64,000 bases of DNA from Riptortus pedestris (lineage: Eukaryota > Arthropoda > Insecta > Hemiptera > Alydidae). Both the position numbers and the translations under genes were made by a program. Location of the stretch: contig CM032233.1 of assembly GCA_019009955.1 (NCBI GenBank), positions 112,826,001 through 112,890,000 on the forward strand, in the 5' to 3' direction. Below are positions 56,749 to 64,000 of the stretch, piece by piece. The notes beneath the pieces were generated by a model, which had not been told where the DNA came from, searched no databases, and saw nothing but the letters and a program-made list of their open reading frames with translations. Numbering within the stretch: the first letter of the stretch is position 1; every line of letters begins with the position of its first letter.

Positions 56749-58491
56749 GCGCCCACAGTGGAGCGATCCTTCAGTAATGTTGGACATTGGGGGAAAAAAT
56801 AAAAGTTTTATTTTGGGATTTTGATTGTATTGTTAGTACCACATAAAGCCTTTTCAATTGAGCAGATTGATTTTTAGCCATATTATTGCAATGGTTTTTA
56901 CATAATGCCTGGTTATAATTGCTATGTTAAAAAAAGCCGTGGCTTATTAAATTCGTCGTGAACTCTTATTTCATTTTATAAATTATTGTTGCTTCCAGTG
57001 CACATTAAGGGTACTATAACAAATCAAAAACTGGCATAAAAGGTTTTTAAAATTCCTCTAATTTTTTTTTTTTTTACATCGAGCTGAAAATAATTTTATT
57101 TAATTGAATTCGCAAATCGCTTGTATTTGCTTGAAAAATTACCACTTGGCATGCTTTTAGGAGTATATTGTCTTATTTACAACCTCGTCAGATCTTGCCT
57201 AAACTTGTCCATTCATTAAATATTTTACTTTTAGTGTTAACACTTTTGGTGCCGAAGACGTATTATACCTCCCGCGGACCTTTCCCAACGCCAATTGACG
57301 CCGCCATTCACGTTCGAAGAAATAGTTAAATACGTGTTTTTCTTGTCTAAATATTTTTACTGTCCTTTTAAAAAGGTCCAAGGTGTCATAAAGTGAACTC
57401 CGTTTAAAGTTAGCATTATTGATTAAAAAAATAAATGTAATTAAAGGAAGCAAATTCATTTATCGTATTCTTCAAAGTAGAAGTAAGTAGTATTTGTTTT
57501 TGTTGTTATTTCCTTGAAAGATATTAGGAAGAAACTTTTTAAATGACCAACTGATTTTTTTTTTTTTTTAAGAATACTAGAAGATTCAATTACAGAAGAA
57601 AAAAATGGTATTCAAGCAAACCTGTTCCCGAGTTACTTGCTGGTAATAATTTTATACTAGGAATAGATGTAAATTTAATTAAACGGTTTTCTATTATATT
57701 GCAAGCAATATCGTCCAACGCTTTGAGCAATACTGAAAAGTTTACAAGAGAAACAGCTGAGATATTTGTGGATTTGTATGGATGGTATTACATGCCAGTA
57801 ACAGTTCACAAACTGTTAATACATGGCTCCGAAATAGTCAAACACGCTATTGTACCAATTGGTATGCTGTCAGAAGATGTTCATGAGGCTAACCATAAAT
57901 ACTTCCGCGCATACAAAGAATCTTTTTCAAGGACGGCTACCAACAGAGATATCCTGAATAATTTGTTAATTAATTCAGACCCTTTAATATCACATTTAAG
58001 GCCAACACTTAAGTTTAATCGCTTAGAAACAATCTTCGGAAGTAAAAGAACTTCTAATTGAAAAATAAAAAACATTTGAAATTTTAGAAATGTTAGATAT
58101 TCTTCCAGCTTACAAATTCTCATTATTAAATTAAATACATAGATTTTCTTTTAATTTGTATTCTAGATATATTTTTGCTTACAATTTTAGTATTGCGTTT
58201 TTGAACTTCAATTTATTAATAAAATAAAAATTTATAAAACATATGTTGATATTATGTGTCTACAAATCACAATTCTCTACTTAGTAAGCGATACATAATC
58301 TGTTTCTACACATTTAAAATTCATCTTACCGTTATATCGCATCTGGAAAAATTGCTGATCAGTTAGTTCAATAGAGTATTCGATGTGCTTTGCAGGTGGA
58401 TAATGACACCAGAATCAATATTCTAGGACCAGTAGAAACGGAGATATTAATGAATGTCCGGCTTACCCTATCACTCGCTCCAGTGTGCGCC
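56749..58491 (+). mobile_element. Transib-like DNA transposon, internally deleted
   Basis: Element 56754-58486 (1733 bp). The left end is CACAGTGGAGCGATCC; the right end, read inward, is ACACTGGAGCGAG, apparently one base short. The 5-bp duplication GCGCC lies at 56749-56753 and 58487-58491. Removing the element restores the LINE frame through LLYGSAGWTLHKR. GC-rich 5-bp duplications and CACWRTG-type ends define Transib, the superfamily related to RAG1 recombinase. Only the C-terminal transposase exon is recognisable inside; the region 56760-57572 has no clear transposase domain. Confidence 0.83.
57573..58061 (+). CDS. Transib-like transposase, C-terminal exon (162 codons)
   Basis: Open from a strong acceptor (poly-T then TTAAG|AATACT) to TGA at 58059-58061, with AATAAA at 58064. 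There is no upstream ATG, so it reads as a last exon rather than a complete ORF. Starts NTRRFNYRRKKWYSSKPVPE; then GIDVNLIKRFSIILQAISSN, FVDLYGWYYMPVTVHKLLIH, VPIGMLSEDVHEANHKYF, RTATNRDILNNLLINSDPLI. The HK.LIHG and PIG.LSE..EA.NK blocks recur in a widespread arthropod transposon protein that I place in Transib from the surrounding termini. The Glu in LSED or HEANHK is a candidate for the last acidic catalytic residue; this is inference. Confidence 0.68.
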   Translation, partial: NTRRFNYRRKKWYSSKPVPELLAGNNFILGIDVNLIKRFSIILQAISSNALSNTEKFTRETAEIFVDLYGWYYMPVTVHKLLIHGSEIVKHAIVPIGMLSEDVHEANHKYFRAYKESFSRTATNRDILNNLLINSDPLISHLRPTLKFNRLETIFGSKRTSN

Positions 58492-58873
58492 GGTTGGACT
58501 CTTCACAAAAGGGAATACAACAGGTTGGAAGCAATGGAAATGTGGATCTTGCGTAGAGTCTCTAGTTGGACTCAAAAAAATAATCAATATTGAAGTTCTA
58601 AATGAGGTAAGTGAGAACAAAAGTCTTATCAATGCAATGAAAAAAAGGAGAGTGAAACTTCTTGGGCATATCATAAGGTAAAACGACTTCATTACAAATA
58701 TATTTGAAGGTAAGATTCTTGGGCTTAGGGGAAGAGGAAGGCCTAGAAAATCCTATTTTGAAGACATCAAGCATCTTATGGATTTCGGTGAGTATAGTAA
58801 TATGAAAAGAGCAGCTTCCGATAGAACACAATGGTTGCAACTACAAGGCGTAGCCTTTAAATCATGATGATGA

Positions 58874-58962
58874 TGAGATAGATCAATGGATTTTTTTCAA
58901 AAATCGCGTCATGAGCACGACCTCAATTTCTTAGTTCCCCTAAGGGAAATCAGCTAATATTA
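58874..58962 (-). mobile_element. HINE solo end fused to the LINE tail
   Basis: GATAGATCAATGGATTTTTT, CGCGTCATGAGCACGACCTC, CCCTAAGGGAAATCAGCTAA. Only the terminal 90 bp is present, directly after the LINE ATGATGATGA tail. Confidence 0.75.
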
Positions 58963-58983
58963 AGATTGAAGGAGAAATAATGA

Positions 58984-58984
<1 letters not shown>

Positions 58985-59048
<64 letters not shown>
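58985..59048. repeat. (TA)n microsatellite
   Basis: Uninterrupted TA tract of about 32 units. Confidence 0.96.
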
Positions 59049-59053
<5 letters not shown>

Positions 59054-59729
59054 AGTTCTCGGGGAAAAGGCAGACAAATGTTTGTTGTTAGTGATGTTGG
59101 TAGTCGATGCGACAAGGACAGTAGATTGAATAGAAGGAAATCAGGTTCGGACTACGGGAACCTTCGAAGTCTTCGCATACCTAGCCGAACCTGCTAGGAA
59201 CAACGCATTCCTCGGCGAAACCCTCAACACTTTAAATCACTTGAAGAGGAATTATTCAAGCATTCTGAATATTTCTTCCACTCTTTCCGTTTTAAAAACA
59301 TTTTTGACTAAATTGAGATATTAAATCTATCTAACGAAAACCCCGAAAGCGTCTAATATACTCTTCAGAATTATAAATTTACCGTGAGAATACCAAATAG
59401 AATCAGCAGCGCTACCAACGTCCACTACATCCATTATACCTACTTTTTCGATTTATTAAACTATATAAAAGCTGTCAAATTCTGTAAAAATCTAGGTTAG
59501 TATCATATTTGGATTCAGAAACCTAAAAAATATAAGAATTAGGCATTTTCAGTGTCGCCCAGTGTTACCAAACTAAAATTACGACCATGAGAGAGGCGAC
59601 AGACAAATATAAATATAGTATGTGTAGAAAGTATATCAAGTTCATCCAATTGTTCAGAATAAAATTTTCTCACAATGAATAAAGTCTTCCTTTTCATGTA
59701 TCCATAAATACGTGCATGCACCCCTCCCT

Positions 59730-59733
<4 letters not shown>
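59049..59733. other. No gene assigned
   Basis: A moderate-GC island at 59060-59240 (CGAACCTGCTAGGAACAACG) may be retroelement-derived; no domain recognised. Confidence 0.3.
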
Positions 59734-59800
<67 letters not shown>

Positions 59801-59895
59801 TACAGAGATATTTGAACGACCTCATTTTCGTTTGCTACTCAGGCAAAATTGTTGGACATATGAAGAAATGATTCTATTTTTTCCTCTTACGTGAC
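59734..59895 (-). repeat. (CA)n microsatellite and diverged HINE end
   Basis: (CA)n at 59734-59787 then (TA)n, followed by ATTTGAACGACCTCATTTTC and GGACATATGAAGAAATG, the HINE end in minus orientation without its palindrome. Confidence 0.7.
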
Positions 59896-60139
59896 ATGGG
59901 CTAAAAATAATAAGACAAAAAAAGAATTGTGGTCAAATTAATCAAACAACTGCTCTTCCCCTTTTATTGAACCCGGAAGGTATATTCCTGACCGAGTGGG
60001 CATCGGACGCCTACAGTTTTATCCTGTATATACTTCAGACGTAAATTCGATACCACTTATTTTTACACCCATAATGTTCTTATTTTGTCACTTTTATTCT
60101 CTTGTACATGCCTCAAAGCACATATTGTTACAAAGTAAA

Positions 60140-60378
60140 TCATTTCGGGCTTAGAACTCGGTTCAGCTCCACCGGTGCCACTTCGTATCCGAAATATTTC
60201 TCCGGCTTTGCAACCGGCTTCTTCATTGTAATGCTTATGCTGTTCTTGCCAGTCTTGTATGTGATGATACGAAGTAAATCATCTGTAAAAATATAATTAC
60301 AAAAAAAGAGAGAGAGAACATACTTACTTTTGGTAAATTAATATTATATTTTTCGCTCCTTGGTAAGGGACCAAATCT
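60140..60378 (-). CDS. Last two exons of an unidentified gene
   Basis: Minus strand. Exon 60378-60324 (55 bp) follows a strong acceptor (poly-pyrimidine then TTTTTTGCAG|AGATTT) and ends CCAAAAGTAA|GTATGT. The last exon 60282-60140 follows TTTTTACAG|ATGATT and ends in TGA. Joined in phase they give RFGPLPRSEKYNINLPKVN, then DLLRIITYKTGKNSISITMK, KPVAKPEKYFGYEVAPVELN, RVLSPK and stop. The sequence is lysine-rich and well behaved for a coding region. An alternative donor four bases earlier (AAAA|GTAAGT) would shift frame and stop after 15 codons. I do not recognise the family; further exons must lie to the right, unseen. Confidence 0.62.
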
Positions 60379-62346
60379 CTGCAAAAAAGAAAAAAAAAAG
60401 TGTTATTATTAAACATAGAAAGCACTAAGCGTGTAACCAATATACTCTCCCCAATATAATAGAATAATATATTTTACAGGGCCATTAGCGATTAGAATCG
60501 TCATTTTTCAATTGTATTAGCACTATAATTAAAGAGCTGTAAATGTGTTTACGGGTCTTGTAAAATGCTTGCTGTTCAAAAGTCACGTGAGCTATTTTTA
60601 TTGCTCCGTTCTTGCCAAAGATTGACTGCTCCTATTCATTAGTCAACTACATGTCAAGGTCATTGCATGCTCTGTCCTCCAACATTTTTCGTACTTTTTG
60701 GAAGTGTTTGTGCCGGTAGGTGTCGTATTTTATACAGTCTTGTTGTTTAACTTCCCTTTTGTAAATTTTCTATGATACTGAATTCGATTAGAAATGAACT
60801 TTTACGACAAATGGAAGAAAGTGATAGTAATTTATAAATAATAAAAAAATAGAAAAGAGTACCTGTCTTTGCTGTAAATGCCAAAGAAGTATTTGCGGTG
60901 AAGGCATAGTATACTATTGTTTCTCTGAATGATTTGCCAATAACGAATCGTCAAGTGAATAGTTTCATGTTTTCTTTTGCATTATTTTCCTTATAAATAA
61001 GTGTAATTTGATTTTTTTTGTACTGTGTAGGTTAATATTTGTATATAATTTTTTATACTTAGGTATATTTTTTTATAATAATAATATGCTACTAATGTAT
61101 GCTTTTTTGCTTATTTATTTGGTAAGTAAAGGTATTACGTAGTATGTTACTGTATAATAAATTACATAATATACTATACATATATTTTTATTTAATATTT
61201 CATTTTAAGCTCTCATTGGTGACGAGGGGGGGGGTACTCACAAGCACATACTAACACACTATTCTTCTTAATTTTTCTAAATGTTTTTTTGAGACAAGAA
61301 GAGTGATTCTGAGCAGAATAAAATGGAAAATATGCATATGACAGGTAGGTGTCACGTATAACACCTACTTGTCAAATTTTGCCTGGGTCACAGCCTTGTC
61401 ATTTAAAGGTTAAATAGTGCGAACCTGCTTTTGTGGACACGAATGAAATGCTGGCATACATCTACGACTGGGGACGTGAACCAATCAAGCCATTTCATTT
61501 CTGTAGTCACAACCGATAGTGATTACACATCCTGTTATATTAACTGCACTGGTCAGAACACTATCTTATGGACTCGATAATAAACCTCGAGTTTTATTTT
61601 CCCACCATGAATAGAGCCTCAGTAATCGAATGGAATTCGCTGCCCATTGTTTGGGATAAATAAGTATTGGAACCAAAATTTACCAGTAAAAACCCTTGTA
61701 CAAACTGATTGTTATATAAATTTCTTTCTTCTGAAGATCAAAACAAGTCAATAAAGTGAGAGTGACGATAGAGGAACTGGGCCTTTGGAACAAGCGACAC
61801 GAGAGAAGATCCAATTCGTAGAAACTGTCTCATTATTTTCTTCTTCCTCTTTCCTTATTATTTCCAGCTTACTTATAAATCTTTCGTGACAAATTTTTTT
61901 ATATGACAAAATGGACATTGTGGCTTATATCATGCTACATTTATTTTTTCTTTACTTGGGTAAGTTCTTCGATTCGTGGTTTAATCACATGAATGAGAAT
62001 TAGGGGATTGACAGGTGGCGAAAGAATGGCATAAGTTATATGGCTGAGATGCTGACTTTTCGTCTTAGGGGCAGCGTTGGCCACATACAGATAATAATCT
62101 GGAGTACCTTGACTTGCAGGTCTGCTGAAGTAGCTTCAAGGGGATATGAAGTTAATCGGCTCATGTAGAACGAGAAAGGAAAAGAGAATAACATATTTAA
62201 ATCTTCTATAATGTGTATGCTGCACCCATTCGTATATGTGTTTAAAAAAAAATATTTTCAGTATTTGTAGAGTCCAGTAAGAAAAATATAAAGATTTTGA
62301 AAAGCGAAGCAGTCATCAAATGGAATCTGGTACCGGTCGACAAGGG

Positions 62347-62347
<1 letters not shown>
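60379..62347. other. Mostly unique DNA, no gene assigned
   Basis: A 41-codon minus-strand frame near 60769-60649 (KYDTYRHKHFQKVRKMLEDR) and a plus-strand frame near 61423-61520 (FVDTNEMLAYIYDWGREPIK) look protein-like but lack clear splice borders. They may be decayed transposon or host exons. The rest is AT-rich. Confidence 0.3.

Positions 62348-62419
<72 letters not shown>
62348..62419. repeat. (TA)n microsatellite
   Basis: TA tract with one GT interruption at about 62392. The YI-rich open frames at 62297-62577 are artefacts of it. Confidence 0.95.
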
Positions 62420-62429
<10 letters not shown>

Positions 62430-62688
62430 TTTTGGAGTTTTGGTCAGTGTTTGTGAAAATAATCTTAGTTTATTCCAATATTTCGAGAATATTTATTTAC
62501 TCTTCTTCAGGGCTAAAAAGTACAGGTACTACTTTATATATATATATAGCACATTGTTGGTAGAGTGTAACAGATAGTGTTTGTGTTAATTCTACTTACC
62601 AAAACTAAAGATACTTAAAAACTATTGTACATAACTGTTGTAGACCAACACACCAACACTGACCAAAATTCCAAAAAACTACAACACA
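62420..62688. mobile_element. Small inverted-repeat element in (TA)n
   Basis: Ends TGTTGTTGTTTTTTGGAGTT...GGTCAGTGTT and the complement of TGTTGTAGTTTTTTGGAATT...GGTCAGTGTT, about 36 bp with few mismatches. Inside, CCAATATTTCGAG and CTCTTCTTCAGGGC recall a Penelope-type motif. Could be a MITE or a Penelope-derived fragment. Confidence 0.6.
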
Positions 62689-62710
62689 ATATATGTTTAT
62701 ATATATATAT

Positions 62711-62858
62711 TTGACGGGCCACATTTTCGTGATCTCCTGGGTAGGATCGACAGACATTTGCCGAAATCATGTTCCGGCAATCCGGAATTTGTTATTTCAT
62801 GTTCCGAAAATCGCATCATGAGTATGGCCTCAATTGCTGATTTAAGGGAAATCTGCTA
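62711..62858 (-). mobile_element. HINE end with a small internal insert
   Basis: TTTGACGGGCCACATTTTCG, GGGTAGGATCGACAGACATT, CGCATCATGAGTATGGCCTC, AAGGGAAATCTGCT. A foreign stretch with two CATGTTCCG motifs splits it near 62765-62808. Confidence 0.8.
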
Positions 62859-63463
62859 AGAGGTAAAGAAAAAAATTGAACTTATAAAATTATTTTACTT
62901 CATAATGACTTCAATGTTTCTTTCCACTGGAATGGGAATCTGAGTACGTCACTTTTTATTTTAGCATTAGGCGCTAGTAGAGTTTTGAATAAATAATTAT
63001 GGGCTAGACTAATGGTCTAGGATTGGGTCGATCGGAAGCCATTGAAAGGTTCATGACGGCCCTAGAAGCTAGGAAGGCGGTCATTGAGCTAGAAGGGCAC
63101 GTAGATCCAAAGCACCAGGGGCAAGGCCCCCTTCCCCACCCTCTTGGAAAAACCAATTCTTTATATGGCTCCCTATTCTCCCTGTTGTTGTCCTATTGAT
63201 TCGCCGAATAGCATATGAGCTTCCTACTTCTAAATCTCTAGAACACTTGGTGGTGAATTCCAAAGTACATAAAAGTGTTCAAATAAATGGTTGTTCAGCC
63301 TCTGAAGTTAGTGGGTATACAATCCAATATATATTGTTGCCATATAGATTCAACCGTTGAACCTGTTCTTAATGTGGAAATATACTGGATCAAGGAATTA
63401 AGATAATAACGCCAGCATTGACATATCCGTTTGTAATTATTTTATTTATTTAGTAAATAGCAG

Positions 63464-63514
<51 letters not shown>

Positions 63515-63597
63515 TGAAAGTATAGCTATACTGAGTAAAAACAAATGCTTTTTTTTTCTTCTTGAAAATATCCTATTTATTTTCATCCAATAATAAT

Positions 63598-63600
<3 letters not shown>
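62859..63600. other. Unassigned; possible coding-like stretch and (TA)n
   Basis: Plus strand 63010-63200 has an open stretch SEAIERFMTALEARKAVIEL, EGHVDPKHQGQG with high GC, no known motif and no clear exon borders. (TA)n at 63469-63511. Confidence 0.3.
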
Positions 63601-63675
<75 letters not shown>

Positions 63676-63725
63676 CTCTCTCACACTCTCACTCTCACTC
63701 TCCCTCTCCCTCTAACTCTCCCTCT
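63601..63725. repeat. (CT)n microsatellite
   Basis: Long CT repeat with CC and CTT interruptions, then imperfect CACTCT and CCCTCT repeats. The S/L-rich frame over it is an artefact. Confidence 0.95.
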
Positions 63726-63856
63726 CTTTTTCAGTGGCTACAGGTGTATGGTCGTTATTTCTTTTATTGTGAAATCCTTATATATTTTTGTTTTCCTAGC
63801 AAACAAGCGAGATTTTGATTTATTTAGAAGGATAGAAGACTCTTAAGATCTTTTAT

Positions 63857-64000
63857 AATAATAAATCATCATGAGGAACGGATGTGGAAGAGGGTTCAAA
63901 GGATCTGTCTGAGAAGGGAGCGGTTGAGGAAGGTAGTGGCCGCAAATCAGCACACATCACCTGCACACAACACTTCAATATTTAAAGAAGTCTACCAGCT
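63857..64000 (+). CDS. Possible exon running off the right edge
   Basis: Open frame continuing to the window end: NHHEERMWKRVQRICLRRER, LRKVVAANQHTSPAHNTSIF, KEVYQ. Composition is coding-like and unlike the flanking DNA. No strong acceptor is visible and the product is not recognised. Confidence 0.28.

Larger units (their letters stand above)
55813..58873 (+). pseudogene. RTE-like LINE 3' part, interrupted by a HINE and a Transib-like element
   Basis: Three LINE pieces, 55813-55985, 56702-56753 and 58487-58873, join into one RT frame once the two insertions are set aside: IRIGNLVLEKVKEFCYLGS, ...IALGTQAFQNKRSILTNKHG; then FAKSVVWSVLLYGSA; then GWTLHKREYNRLEAMEMW, EVLNEVSENKSLINAM, KLLGHIIR, LGLRGRGRPRKSYFEDIKHL, RTQWLQLQG. 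It ends with an ATGATGATGA tail at about 58864-58875. Some point stops remain in the third piece. Paralogue at 40740-41445. Confidence 0.82.

Noticed and set aside
57199..57459. 86-codon minus-strand frame inside the Transib-like element
   Set aside because: No recognisable transposase motif, opposite strand to the transposase exon, no splice or start context; kept as unassigned.

Overview
This is an AT-rich nuclear window from an animal, most likely an arthropod. The evidence is spliced GT-AG exons, tRNA-derived SINEs, Jockey-like and RTE-like LINEs, a Penelope-like element with a GIY-YIG domain, Tc1/mariner, pogo-like and Transib-like DNA transposons, Helitrons and long (TA)n tracts. I cannot fix the species; a crustacean or insect would both fit. 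No bacterial-style operon, rRNA or functional tRNA gene is visible. Most open frames are non-coding noise in AT-rich DNA or microsatellites.

Host genes are sparse. The clearest is a minus-strand Trm9/ALKBH8/TRMT9B-type tRNA methyltransferase. I assembled it from three exons (11941-11734, 3436-3333, 1429-1238) whose reading phases join exactly. It runs off the left edge, and its 8.3 kb first intron is full of transposons. A second minus-strand gene ends at 60140-60378 (two exons, product not recognised). A lone plausible minus-strand exon lies at 19336-19513. A possible open segment runs off the right edge at 63857-64000.

The window is dominated by one repeat family, seen in about 40 full or partial copies on both strands. 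One end is AGCAGATTTCCC and the other is GGGAAATCTGCTTAGTTT, then a small hairpin (ACGCAG-CCC-CTGCGT) and GACGGAC. In the middle is a (TA)n tract and nearby a G-rich tract. Copies lie between T runs with no target duplication. This layout (subterminal inverted repeats, microsatellite core, 3' hairpin, T-T insertion) matches the Helentron-derived HINE/DINE-1 class. Below, '+' means the hairpin end is on the right.

Other elements sit inside or around this family. Its (TA)n cores hold a Tc1-like MITE (2203-2801), two head-to-tail Helitrons (5744-7696), a pogo-like MITE (7751-8525) and further Helitrons (27984-29772, 50908-51293). Two copies have themselves landed in datable repeats: a SINE (24424-25263) and an RTE-like LINE (55813-58873). 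The same LINE also carries a 1.73 kb Transib-like element (56754-58486). That element starts with CACAGTG, is flanked by 5-bp GCGCC duplications, and keeps a C-terminal transposase exon.

Layout: 1-11.9 kb, methyltransferase gene and its transposon-filled introns; 12-16 kb, Tc1 relic and a MITE with 125-bp inverted repeats; 16-30 kb, HINE copies, SINEs, a Jockey RT relic and a candidate exon; 30-38 kb, dense tandem and inverted HINE copies with two retroposons; 38-49 kb, more unique AT-rich DNA with an RTE-like LINE fragment; 49-59 kb, dense HINE copies and the nested LINE/HINE/Transib stack; 59-64 kb, mostly unique DNA with a second gene and microsatellites.
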